This document shows, piece after piece, positions 5,670 through 14,500 of a stretch of DNA of 20,163 nt. Location of the stretch: the NCBI GenBank assembly GCA_963618495.1, contig CAVESF010000031.1, positions 1-20,163 of the forward strand, read 5' to 3'. The stretch is from Apopatosoma sp963618495 (GTDB taxonomy: Bacteria > Bacillota > Clostridia > Oscillospirales > CAG-272). A program made the position numbers and the translations under genes. Positions within the stretch are counted from its first letter, which is position 1. Each line of letters begins with the position of its first letter. The notes beneath the pieces are model-generated. The model was not told the DNA's origin. It saw only the letters and a list, made by a program, of their open reading frames with translations, and made no database searches.

Positions 5670-8084
5670 CTATGCGACTGTGCGAACAGGTTCGTCGGGT
5701 GCCTTTGCGGCGCTTTTCGCGATGCTTTTCACGCGGGCAAGCTCGACCGTCATATCGTCGCTTCTCCTCTCGTGAAGCTTCGCACCCTCGGCTATCTTTC
5801 CGGCAAGCGCATCGAGGTCACTCTTGTCCGCGCTCCCGAGAAGCTCCGAGAGCCAGAGTCCTCCGTCGCCGTCGGGCGTGTCGTTTGCCGCGATGCCGTC
5901 GGATGAGAGAACTATGATATCACCGTCGCGCAGGTCAAATTCCGTCATCTCCGCCACAAGCCGCGGCATTATCCCGATAGGTGCCGTGGAGCTTGCTATC
6001 TTGAAGAGGCTTTCGCCGCGTATCACATACGAGGGCGTCGCGCCGCTCTTGATAAACGATGCCGTGCCGAGCATGAGGTCTACCTCCAGCAGGTCGACCG
6101 TAGCGAAACATTCTATGCCCTTGCCCGCGATTATCATATTCAGCATTTCAAGCGTCGTGGATTTTTTATTTCCGCAGGCAAGCATTTTTTCGAGGAAAAT
6201 GCGGCATATTCTCGCCGTCAGCGCCGCTTCTCTGCCGCTTCCCATGCCGTCGCAGATGAAACAATAGGAATATCCCTCGTCGCTCTCGGCAAAGGAAACG
6301 CTGTCGCCGCAGTAGTCCTCGTTTTCTTTCGTTATCTGCCTGCCCGCGTATTCCACCTCAAAAAGCGGGAGCGATGAGAGCGTCATCGCCGTTTCCCCGT
6401 TTTCTATGATAAATTCCGGCGCGGAAAATCTGCCGCCGCATATCCGCTCGCAGATGGCATGGATATCTTCAACGCCGACTGACGTGCGCGAAAGCTCGCC
6501 GCCGCATGCGACGATGTATTTCTTTCTCGTGCCGCAGACGACAACATTCTCAGGCGCGAGTCCCGCCGAGAGGAAAGCGCGGCGGAGCTTTTCCGTCAGC
6601 ACTCTGTCCGGCACGCAGATTCCCTCGGAATAAGCCGCCGTATCGGCAAGTATGCGCGCCGCCATATCGTAATCGAAGGCAAAAAGCCCCGTTTTGTCGT
6701 TTGTCAGAGCCGCGCCTATCATCTTGGCGGCGCAGGCGTTTATATCCTCAAGAATATATCCGAGCCGCTTGCAGCCGCTCACGGCAAGCCCCTCTATTTT
6801 CTCGGGCGTCATTCTGCCACCGCTCATCAGCTTCGCCGTGAATTTCTCGAAAAATGTGCCGTCGCCGCCGCAAAGCCCGAGCGGCGAGCATCCGCCGTCG
6901 CACATGGAGCAGTGACTTTTCCATATATCGCGGCACATTTTTTCGACAGCGGCTCTGTCGGGTACACGGAGCTTGTCAGAGAGGTCGCGCAGAACTCCGG
7001 AGAGCGAACCCATCGTTTCCGAGATGCCCTCTATGCGCTTCGTATTGTCCGCTTCCCTCTTCTGCGCTATTATATCGCGGCAGTTGAGCCGTTCGCCATC
7101 TTTTTTATAGAGGCAGATATCCGGCAGTGCGCCTATGGCGGCGGGAACTCCGATGAGAACCGCGCCAATAAGTATTTCAAATATAAATGAAGAAATATCC
7201 GTTTTTCCGCCGATGAGCGCACCCGAAACGAAAACTCCGAGCGGCACGGCAATGCCCGCAAGCACGCTTGCGGAGAAGAATATTCCCGCGGCAAGCCCCG
7301 CCACGGCAAAAAGCGGAATGTATATCCCGCCGCAGGCGATGCCTATCAGCAGTCCCGTAACGCAGCCTCTCGCCGCCTGCCCGAAATATCCGATATAGAG
7401 CGCTCCGGCAAAGCCGACAATAAGCGAAACGGAAAGCCCGAATATATGTATATCGCGAAGCGAAAGCACTATCGCAAAAAGCAGTGCCGCCGTTCCTGTA
7501 TCATAGAGCGATGTGAATCTGTAATCCTTCTCGAAAACAAGGCTGAAAAGCAAAGTGAATACCACCGCCGACACTGCCGAAAAGAAGAGCGAAAGAAAAT
7601 CGTATCCGTCAAATGTGCTTCCGCCGTATATCAGTGAAGCGATACCGCCGCCGAGCGCAACCACGGCGGAAAGCAGAAGCCGCGCCGATACGGAATCGCA
7701 AAGCACCGCCGCTTTGCCGTTTCTTCTGATGTCGTCAGCGGTGCGCACGGCAAAGCTGAAAGCGTATCTTACGGCACACGCCGCGATGCATGAAATAGCG
7801 GAGATGAGCATTGCGTTCTCTTCAAGATAGAAATGCTCCGTAAAAGCCCGCACACATATTCCGAGAGTAACGCCGAGCGCACCGCGCGAAACGCCGCATA
7901 CCATCGCTATGCCGAGCACTTTTGCGCCGAACGGAAGCTCCGCTCCGCAAAAGAAAAATCCCGCCGCGATATATAATATCACACCGAGCGCACCGCAAAA
8001 ACCGCGCCATGCGCCTCTCCCGAAGCGCAAGCCACGCGCTCTGCTCCTCCCGTAAATATCCGACATATGCCTGCTGTTTGTCAT
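5670..8084 (-). CDS. spoIIE: Stage II sporulation protein E (PP2C-type serine phosphatase)
   Basis: SpoIIE dephosphorylates the anti-anti-sigma factor SpoIIAA in the forespore, releasing sigma-F, and takes part in polar septation. I start at ATG 8084 (MTNSRHMSDIYG), giving 804 residues (B. subtilis: 827). AAAGG lies 9 bases upstream, while the in-frame ATG at 8093 is too close to it and the ATG at 8180 would add a 32-residue basic leader. The N-terminal 330 residues or so form about ten hydrophobic helices. A central cytoplasmic region with several cysteines (HCSMCDGGCSPLGLC) follows. The C-terminal PP2C domain begins near residue 576, with metal-binding motifs CDGMGSG (612), SSDG (about 728) and RRSDDMT (775). 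The C-terminus is slightly extended and alanine-rich. In B. subtilis the gene is under Spo0A and sigma-A. Here it follows spoIVB on the same strand. Confidence 0.93.
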   Translation of the reverse strand: MTNSRHMSDIYGRSRARGLRFGRGAWRGFCGALGVILYIAAGFFFCGAELPFGAKVLGIAMVCGVSRGALGVTLGICVRAFTEHFYLEENAMLISAISCIAACAVRYAFSFAVRTADDIRRNGKAAVLCDSVSARLLLSAVVALGGGIASLIYGGSTFDGYDFLSLFFSAVSAVVFTLLFSLVFEKDYRFTSLYDTGTAALLFAIVLSLRDIHIFGLSVSLIVGFAGALYIGYFGQAARGCVTGLLIGIACGGIYIPLFAVAGLAAGIFFSASVLAGIAVPLGVFVSGALIGGKTDISSFIFEILIGAVLIGVPAAIGALPDICLYKKDGERLNCRDIIAQKREADNTKRIEGISETMGSLSGVLRDLSDKLRVPDRAAVEKMCRDIWKSHCSMCDGGCSPLGLCGGDGTFFEKFTAKLMSGGRMTPEKIEGLAVSGCKRLGYILEDINACAAKMIGAALTNDKTGLFAFDYDMAARILADTAAYSEGICVPDRVLTEKLRRAFLSAGLAPENVVVCGTRKKYIVACGGELSRTSVGVEDIHAICERICGGRFSAPEFIIENGETAMTLSSLPLFEVEYAGRQITKENEDYCGDSVSFAESDEGYSYCFICDGMGSGREAALTARICRIFLEKMLACGNKKSTTLEMLNMIIAGKGIECFATVDLLEVDLMLGTASFIKSGATPSYVIRGESLFKIASSTAPIGIMPRLVAEMTEFDLRDGDIIVLSSDGIAANDTPDGDGGLWLSELLGSADKSDLDALAGKIAEGAKLHERRSDDMTVELARVKSIAKSAAKAPDEPVRTVA

Positions 8085-8175
8085 TTTTACCATCCTTTCT
8101 CGCTTTAAAGACAAGCCTGATGCTTTTTTGCCGCGAAAACGCCCTCTTTCCGGCATTTTCGTCTGCACACAGTTT

Positions 8176-8254
8176 ATCATAAAAATGCCGCGGCGCGGGT
8201 CGATAACGGTAGGGCGCTTTCTGTAACCTTTTCACGCTTTTTACCGTATCGACA
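8176..8254 (-). promoter_or_regulatory. Possible spoIIE promoter region with a Spo0A-like box
   Basis: On the minus strand TGTCGAT (8248-8254) matches 6 of 7 bases of the Spo0A box TGTCGAA, and TATGAT (8176-8181) could be a -10 about 90 bases before the chosen start. No good -35 is visible at 17 bases, as is typical of Spo0A-activated promoters. The element is placed as expected for spoIIE, but each motif is weak alone. Confidence 0.25.
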
Positions 8255-8333
8255 CGCACCGACGGGAGAAATATTGACTTTTGTTTCTTTTTGCTTCTTT
8301 ACGCGATGAAATTCCGGCTTATGCCGTTTTTCC

Positions 8334-9416
8334 TTATGCCGCCATGCCCGCCGCGCCGTAAAGCTCGGCAAGCATATTTTCAATGAAAATGCCGTATCCC
8401 GATTTCGGGTCGCCTATCAGCACATGAGTCACGGCACCGATGATCTTGCCGTCCTGTATTATGGGACTTCCGCTCATTCCCTGAACTATGCCGCCAGTTG
8501 CCGAGATGAGTGCCTCATCCGTCACGGTGACGGTAAAATTCTTGCTCTGCACGCCCTGATTTATCGCCGATATCTCTATCTCATAGGTTTTTCTGCCGCC
8601 GTCGTCCACAGTGCAGAGGATATATGCCTTGCCCTCGTGGATATCGGTTTTGGAACCGACAGGATAAAGCGAATCCTTTACCTCCCGCGGCATCGCACCG
8701 AAAGCGCCGTATACGCCGCTTGGGGTGTTTTTTATCAGTTTGCCCGTCTTGTCTCCCGTGAAATATCCTTTCAGCTCGCCGGGTACTCCCGCTTTGCCTG
8801 TATTGATACCCGAGAGAACGACATTTTCGACGGAGCCGTATGATATCGGAAGAAGCTCGCCCGATGAGGCTTCGCATATGCCGTGCCCAAGCCCGCCGAA
8901 CATCAGCGTTTTCGGGTCGATGAAAGTCACCGTGCCTATGCCGGAGGCACTGTCCTTTATCCACATACCGAGCTTGTATTCACCCTCGGAATTTTTCTCT
9001 GGCGTAACCGTAAGCGTCTTTGTTTTGCCCGCACGCATCACGGTTATTTTAAGCGGCTCTCCGCCGCTCTCCTCGCATATCCTGCATACCTGTGCGCCGG
9101 ACTGGATCTTTTCTCCGTTTACCGATATTATCATATCGCCTTTTTTGAGTCCGGCGTCCATCGCGGGGCGTTTGCCTGCCGTGCCGCACCGTACATCGCA
9201 TACATTGACCACGAGCACACCGTCCGTATGGAGCTTCACGCCGAAGGGAATTCCGCCCGCTATCAGCATATCGCCCGCTTTTGCCGCGGGCGTCTCCGAA
9301 GACGCACGCAGGCTTCCTTGATTTTCATTTATAAAAGTTCCCGTCATAAGAAAAAATAATATTGTCAGCGCAAGCGCAAAAAACGAATTTGCCTTTCTGC
9401 CTTTTGTTTTTGCCAT
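8334..9416 (-). CDS. spoIVB: SpoIVB serine peptidase (S55 family, PDZ domain)
   Basis: SpoIVB is made in the forespore and secreted into the intermembrane space. There it cleaves SpoIVFA and so triggers pro-sigma-K processing in the mother cell. The start at 9416 (MAKTKGRKANSFFALALTI) gives 360 residues, with AAGGA about 10 bases upstream. An upstream ATG at 9524 would add 36 charged residues ahead of the signal segment. Visible parts: an N-terminal membrane segment (about 10-26), a PDZ domain (about 60-135, with MDAGLKKGDMIISVNGEKI), and the S55 domain. The catalytic triad fits the family: His in GLGHGI (178), Asp in TVTDEAL (300) and Ser in GMSGSP (315). The Asp-Ser spacing of 15 equals that of B. 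subtilis. The protein is shorter than B. subtilis SpoIVB (about 426). Confidence 0.93.
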   Translation of the reverse strand: MAKTKGRKANSFFALALTILFFLMTGTFINENQGSLRASSETPAAKAGDMLIAGGIPFGVKLHTDGVLVVNVCDVRCGTAGKRPAMDAGLKKGDMIISVNGEKIQSGAQVCRICEESGGEPLKITVMRAGKTKTLTVTPEKNSEGEYKLGMWIKDSASGIGTVTFIDPKTLMFGGLGHGICEASSGELLPISYGSVENVVLSGINTGKAGVPGELKGYFTGDKTGKLIKNTPSGVYGAFGAMPREVKDSLYPVGSKTDIHEGKAYILCTVDDGGRKTYEIEISAINQGVQSKNFTVTVTDEALISATGGIVQGMSGSPIIQDGKIIGAVTHVLIGDPKSGYGIFIENMLAELYGAAGMAA

Positions 9417-9541
9417 GGTTTGCTTTTCCTTATTTCTGCCTTTATTTTCGCACATCTCTGTGCTGTATTTAATTTGCGACGACGCCGCTTTTTTATGTGT
9501 AACAATTTTTTTGCATCTATCCATTTATTTTTACAAAAGCG

Positions 9542-9570
9542 TTGAAAATCATCTTTGTTTTTGGTATACT
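9542..9570 (+). promoter_or_regulatory. Sigma-A promoter of the SLOG/AraC/corrinoid operon
   Basis: -35 TTGAAA (9542-9547), a 17-base spacer, then -10 TATACT (9565-9570). The start site would fall near 9577, leaving a leader of under 30 bases before the TTG start at 9605. The region is shared with the divergent spoIVB gene. Confidence 0.8.
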
Positions 9571-9604
9571 TATATAAAATAAAACGAAAAAAGGAGGCTT
9601 TGCC

Positions 9605-9958
9605 TTGAAGATAGCCGTCGTCGGTTCACGTAGCATAGAATACGATAAGATTCACGATATGGCAATAGCTTTTCTCGAGAGATATATCCCCGTCAACTGC
9701 ACTGAGCTTGTCAGCGGCGGAGCGCTCGGAGCGGATAAGCTTGCCGAGGAATATGCCGGGCGTTACCATCTGAAAATGACAGTGCTCGAGCCGGATTATG
9801 TGCGGCACGGCAAGAGAGCGCCGCTCATGCGCGATGAGGAAATAGTGCGCGGCGTGCAGTATGTGATAGCCTTCTGGGACTGCCGCTCCAAGGGCACGGC
9901 GTATACCGTCACATACGCGATAAAAGAAGGAATCCCCGTCAGGATAATCCGCGTATGA
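9605..9958 (+). CDS. SLOG-family (DUF2493/YpsA-like) putative nucleotide-binding protein
   Basis: This 117-residue single-domain protein matches the small SLOG/DUF2493 group. It has KIAVVGSRSIEY at the N-terminus (Rossmann-like first strand and glycine turn), VSGGALGADKLAEEYA (the family's SGGaxGAD motif), GKRAPLMRDEEIV, and AFWDCRSKGTAYTVTYA near the end. SLOG domains bind nucleotides or derivatives; the substrate here is unknown. Translation starts at TTG, supported by AAGGAGG (9591-9597) seven bases upstream and by alignment of the first residues with the family. It is the first gene of a three-gene operon, and its stop overlaps the next start as ATGA, so it is translated together with the regulator. 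Related proteins also occur on phages and mobile elements, but nothing else here suggests a prophage. Confidence 0.8.
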   Translation: MKIAVVGSRSIEYDKIHDMAIAFLERYIPVNCTELVSGGALGADKLAEEYAGRYHLKMTVLEPDYVRHGKRAPLMRDEEIVRGVQYVIAFWDCRSKGTAYTVTYAIKEGIPVRIIRV

Positions 9959-10743
9959 AAAAATCTGCCGAAAATATAAAATATACCCGCGAAGACGGGA
10001 TAGGTCGGTATCTCGGCAATATAAAAAACCGCATGGACGCAGGAACAGATTCGCCTGTCGGTTATCCCTATGAAAAGGAAAAACTGCTCCTGCGGGCGAT
10101 ACGCACGGGCGACGGCGATACGGCGCGCCGCCTGCTCAATGAGATACTCGGCTGTATATTCTTCTCCTGCGCATACGATACCGATTCCATAAAGCTGCGA
10201 GCCCTTGAGCTGACGGTACTCATGTCCCGCGCGGCACTTGACGGCGGTGCGGACGAGAGCCTGCTGCGCCGCATGAACCGGAAATATATTTTTGATTTTT
10301 TCCGCCTCGAATCAATAGACGATATCTGCCTTTCGCTTACAAAAATGCTCGGCGATTTCTCGGGAGAAGTACTCGGCATATTCGAAACCAAGCATTCCGC
10401 CGTCATATCAAAGGTAGTTTCCTTCATTCGCGGCAATTATATGCATAAAATAACGCTCGAGGATACGGCAGAGGCGGCTTCGCTTTCCGCATCGCATCTC
10501 AGCCGCATATTCAAGGATGAAATGCACACCTCGTTCAATGCTTTCCTCTCCGATATCCGCATAGAAAAAAGCAAGCTTCTGCTCCTCTCGGGCGATTTCA
10601 GCATAGCGGAGATATCGGAGCTTGTGGGCTTTTCAGACCAAAGCTATTTCAATAAGATTTTCCGTAAAAATACAGGTATGACGCCAAAAAGCTTCCGTGA
10701 AGCAAACGGAGAAAAGGAGTGCGCAAATGTCGATTTTCGATGA
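9955..10743 (+). CDS. AraC-family transcriptional regulator, PocR-type but lacking the PocR sensor domain
   Basis: The 262-residue protein ends in a typical AraC DNA-binding domain (about 148-249). The first HTH is around ITLEDTAEAASLSASHLSRIFKDE, the second around FSIAEISELVGFSDQSYFNKIFRKNTGMTP. Residues 40-140 (EKEKLLLRAIRTGDGDTARRLLNEILG onwards, including LRALELTVLMSRAALDGGAD) resemble the helical linker that sits between the PocR ligand-binding domain and the HTH in PocR-type regulators of anaerobes. The PocR domain itself, normally about 150 N-terminal residues, is absent: only about 40 residues precede the linker. The start overlaps the SLOG gene by four bases and the end overlaps the corrinoid protein gene by 17 bases. 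It probably regulates its own operon or a corrinoid-dependent pathway; the signal is unknown. Confidence 0.85.
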   Translation: MKKSAENIKYTREDGIGRYLGNIKNRMDAGTDSPVGYPYEKEKLLLRAIRTGDGDTARRLLNEILGCIFFSCAYDTDSIKLRALELTVLMSRAALDGGADESLLRRMNRKYIFDFFRLESIDDICLSLTKMLGDFSGEVLGIFETKHSAVISKVVSFIRGNYMHKITLEDTAEAASLSASHLSRIFKDEMHTSFNAFLSDIRIEKSKLLLLSGDFSIAEISELVGFSDQSYFNKIFRKNTGMTPKSFREANGEKECANVDFR

Positions 10744-11359
10744 AATTTCGCAAAAGCTGCAACGCGCCGACGGCGAAGCGGTAACCACGCTTGTGCGCCG
10801 CGCCGCCGCAGAATATCCGCCCGAGGATATTCTTGTAAAAGGGTTGCTCTCGGGCATGAATACGGTCGGCGAAAAATTCAGAAAAAACGAAATATTCGTT
10901 CCCGAGGTACTGCTTGTCTCCCGCGCGATGAAAGCGGGCATGGACGCTCTGCGTCCGTATTTCCCCGCAGGTGATATTCCCACGCTCGGCACGGTTGTAC
11001 TCGGAACGGTAAAGGGCGATTTTCACGATATCGGCAAAGAACTGGTGAAAATAATGCTCGAGGGCAAGGGACTGCGCGTCATCGACCTCGGAATAGATGT
11101 GCCTGCAGAGGATTTTGTCCGCGCAGCAAAGGAAAGCCATGCGCAGGTGATATGCTGTTCTTCTCTGCTCTCCTCCGGCGTGAAAGAAATGAGGAAAACC
11201 GTCGCCCTCTGCAAAAAGGCAGGCATACGCGATAATGTGAAGATAATGATAGGCGGCGCACCGATAACGGATTCTTTCTGCCGTGAGATAGGCGCAGACG
11301 CGTATACCTCAAATGCCGCCGACTGCGCGGAAAAGGCGCTCGCTTTCTGCGCGAGATGA
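10727..11359 (+). CDS. Methyltransferase-type corrinoid (cobalamin-binding) protein, MtaC/MtbC-like
   Basis: The 210-residue protein has the two-domain plan of methyltransferase corrinoid proteins: an N-terminal helical cap (about 1-85, with VGEKFRKNEIFVPEVLL) and a C-terminal Rossmann B12 domain. The base-off cobalamin signature is present: D98-F-H100-D-I-G103 (KGDFHDIGKELV), SSLLSS (about 145-150) and IGGAPI (about 175-180). In the family it carries a methyl group between a substrate methyltransferase and an acceptor. I start at ATG 10727 because AAGGAG lies seven bases upstream and MSIFDEISQKL aligns with family N-termini. An ATG 30 bases earlier has no such site. The gene overlaps the AraC gene by 17 bases and ends the operon. 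No MtaB, MtbA or reactivase gene is in the window. Confidence 0.88.
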   Translation: MSIFDEISQKLQRADGEAVTTLVRRAAAEYPPEDILVKGLLSGMNTVGEKFRKNEIFVPEVLLVSRAMKAGMDALRPYFPAGDIPTLGTVVLGTVKGDFHDIGKELVKIMLEGKGLRVIDLGIDVPAEDFVRAAKESHAQVICCSSLLSSGVKEMRKTVALCKKAGIRDNVKIMIGGAPITDSFCREIGADAYTSNAADCAEKALAFCAR

Positions 11360-11577
11360 ACGGAAAGGCGATTTTTCATTATTCTTTCGCGCAAAGAAAT
11401 AAAAATACTTTTCCTTTAATGTTCTTTTCGCTTGTCCGAAAAGAACATTAAAGGGCAAAAAAGGAAAGCGTTGACTACCGTCTCGGCGACGCCAAGGCAC
11501 ATGCTTCGCATATTTATACCAAAAAATCCCCACCGTCTGCGGAAATCCGCAGACGGTGGGGATTTAAAATTATATTG
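11360..11577. other. Intergenic region between convergent genes, with two large hairpins
   Basis: No gene is seen. Positions 11413-11454 form an 18-base perfect inverted repeat (CCTTTAATGTTCTTTTCG, a 6-base loop, then the complement), with no clean T-run on either strand. Positions 11480-11493 carry the inverted copy of the 14-mer also present at 157-170. The stronger hairpin at 11524-11565 is listed separately as a terminator. A frame of 74 codons on the minus strand (11309-11533) crosses these hairpins, overlaps the corrinoid gene, and has no support. I think this is a dispersed intergenic element, by inference. Confidence 0.45.
11521..11565 (-). terminator. Terminator of the giant surface-protein gene (possibly bidirectional)
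   Basis: AAATCCCCACCGTCTGCGGA and its exact complement (11524-11565) form a 20-base-pair stem with a 2-base spacer. It begins 12 bases after the minus-strand stop codon. On the minus strand the stem is followed by further T (complement of 11521-11523), extending the T-run. On the plus strand it is followed by AAAATTATATT, so it could also end the corrinoid operon. Confidence 0.85.
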
Positions 11578-14500
11578 TCATTTCCCGAGGACAGAATCAT
11601 ATCCTGCAAGGAATCTGCGCAGGAGCATAAGGTCAATCGTATTGACCTTGCCGTCACCGTTGAAATCGGCAACAGAAATGTCTATTTCGCTGCTGTATCT
11701 CGCAAGATATCTGCGAAGCATCATCAGGTCGATGGTATTTACCTTGCCGTCATAGTTAAGGTCGCCATACATGAAGTTGGCTACTTTGCCGCAGGCAGAA
11801 CATACCTTTGTGCGTTTGCCATCGGCATCAGTTTTCAATTCGCCGAAGCTGTGCTCTGCAAGATCGCCGTATTTCTCACCGCAGATTGTGCAGGTTGCTT
11901 TCTCAGAACATGTGGCTGTGCCGCCCTCGTGGTCGGAAAGTTTTCTTCCGCATGTGTCGCAAACGTGCTTGTTCTTGGTGTTGGTGTGAGCTGTGACATT
12001 CTGTTTATCTCCACAGACTGTGCACTCATCCCAGTGACTGTTCTCGTCATGTTTCTGCTCGTAGCTGTGGGTTATGCTTCTTGTATAACCGCAAGTATCG
12101 CAGGTTGTATCACAAGCATTATCGAAGATGTGAGCTGTTATGTCTTTCTTGCTGTGGCATACAGAACACTCGAGCCAATGATTCGTCGCATCACTGCTCC
12201 AAGCACCATATGTATGGCCGGTCGCCGCGCACTTATGTTCCTTGCTGAAAACTGCGCGTGCAGAAATATTACTGCTTGATGTAGCAGGAACAACATCGTC
12301 AACTCCGTCGCCATCGATATCCCAACCGAGGAACTCATAATAATATGTATCATCCATCGTGGAGGCAACATACGGCTGGCGAACAATCTGAGATGTCAGA
12401 AGTATGTCACTGCTGAGAACATTTCCGCTTTCGTCATAGAAATCTGCGGTTATCCACTTGTCGCCGTAAACAACCTTGTTACCGTTGTTCCAACCGGGGA
12501 AGTTTTCGTCCCAGCGCACATCTTTTTCATTTGCCGCGACATATATGGTAACGCCGGTGATGCCGTTAAATGCATCGGAACGCATACGCACGCCGTCAGT
12601 GAGGACGATATTTTTCAACGTGATGGGAAGGCTTGACGAATTCCAACCGAAATAATTGACAATTCCATGCGTTGGCATTTCGGTTATAACAAGCGTTTCA
12701 AGGTTGGTAAGCGAAGAAAGTATTTCATAATGATTGCCTCCGATAGTCAGTTTTTTGAGTTTATAGCAACCATCAAAAGCATCATCTGCAATTGCGCCAC
12801 CGCGAGAAATATATTCTGTTGCATCTTCGGAGAGCTTTATAAGGTGATTGCCTATGTGTAATGCGCCGTTTTCCCAATTGTTGGGATTGTCATAGTATGC
12901 TGTGTAAAGGAACGCATTATAGCCTATGCTCGTCACGCTATCCGGTATTGTAATGCTCGTAAGGTTTATACACCACGTAAATGCCCAATAATCTATGCTC
13001 GTCACGCTATTCGGTATTGTTATGCTCGTAAGACTCGTGCAATGAGAGAATGCATTACTGCCTATGCTCGTTACACTGTTCGGTATTGTTATGCTTGTGA
13101 GACTGCTGCAGCCGGAGAACGCACTATTGCCTATGCTCGTCACGCTATTCGGTATTGTTATGCTCGTAAGACTCGTGCAATGAGAGAATGCATTACTGCC
13201 TATGCTCTTTACGCTACTGCCCATTGTGACACTCGTGAGGCTACTGCAAGCCCAAAACGCACTATTGCCTATGCTCGTTACGCTATCCGGTATCATTATG
13301 CTCATAAGGTTACTACAATTGTCGAACGCTCCGCCGCCTATGCTCGTCACACTGTCAGGTATTGTGATGCTCGTGAGGCTTCTGCAACCGGCGAACGCAT
13401 TTCCGCCTATACTTGTTACACCGTCGTGAATAATTACATTACGAACGCCGCTCATCTCGTAAATAGTGTAGCTGTTTCCGTTGATATCCTTCGGTAATGT
13501 CACTGTATTTTCATTGCCCAAATATGCGATCAGCGTATACTCGCCGTTTTCCTTTGTAAAAAGGAAACCATCAGCGGTATCAATATATTCAAAGCCGGAG
13601 CCTTCGTCCTTGTACCTCTTGTTTCCGTTTTTGTCAACGATAAGCTTGGCGTATTCGGCAATATAGCCATTGTCCGAACTTCCAAATTCAAAGTTTAAAT
13701 TGCTGTTATTGTAGATAACATATAGGCTACTGCAACCGTAGAACGCTTGATTGTCTATGCTTGTCACACTGTCAGGTATCGTGATGCTCGTTAGGCTTCT
13801 GCAATTGCCGAACCCCCAATTTCCTATGCTTGTTATACTATCAGGTATCGTAATGCTTGTGAGACCATCACACGACAAAGATACAGCCGTTATCTTATCC
13901 GAAAGTTCAAGATGCCCGACTATTCCGAGTCCCAAGACTCCAGAAGTAGCTTCATAGCGTATCGTACCATCCAAGCCTATCCCTGACACCGTCGTTATCG
14001 TGTTAGTCAGCTCATATCTCGCGGTAGTATCTGCAAATGCGCCCCAATATATCGTCGTCACGCTGTGCGGCACGGAGATTTCTTCTATTGAGGCAAGATG
14101 ATAGAATGCATACGCACCGATTGAGGTTATTCCCTCCGAAATGGTCACTTTTTTCAGGCTCTCCGGCACATATGTGCTGTTGGCTTCATAGCTGCCCGCA
14201 CCGAAGATATAGCCAAGCCAAGTCAGATCGTCGCCCTCAAATTCCGCGCCGATGAAAGGCAGTGTTATCTCCTCCAGCTCGTTGCAATCCTCGAATGCGC
14301 CTATGCCGATGATGAGTTGCTTTGCATTTGCGTCGGGAATAGTGACGGTTTTCAGCCTTACGCCCTTGAATGCATAACTGTCAAGATCCACTACCGTTTC
14401 CGGCAGTGTGAGCTCGGTAAGCCCTGTATATGCCATGCCGTAGCTGTATATGCCCTTGAGCGCGCCTGTATCCGAAACGGGCAGAGCTGTCAGGCGGCGG

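Noticed and set aside
11309..11533. A 74-codon minus-strand frame over the 11.4-kb intergenic hairpins
   Set aside because: It overlaps the corrinoid gene antisense and consists largely of inverted repeat. It has no start signal.
12925..13425. Regular 69-bp repeats as a CRISPR array
   Set aside because: The repeats are contiguous, have no unique spacers, and translate in frame into 23-residue LRR units of the giant protein.
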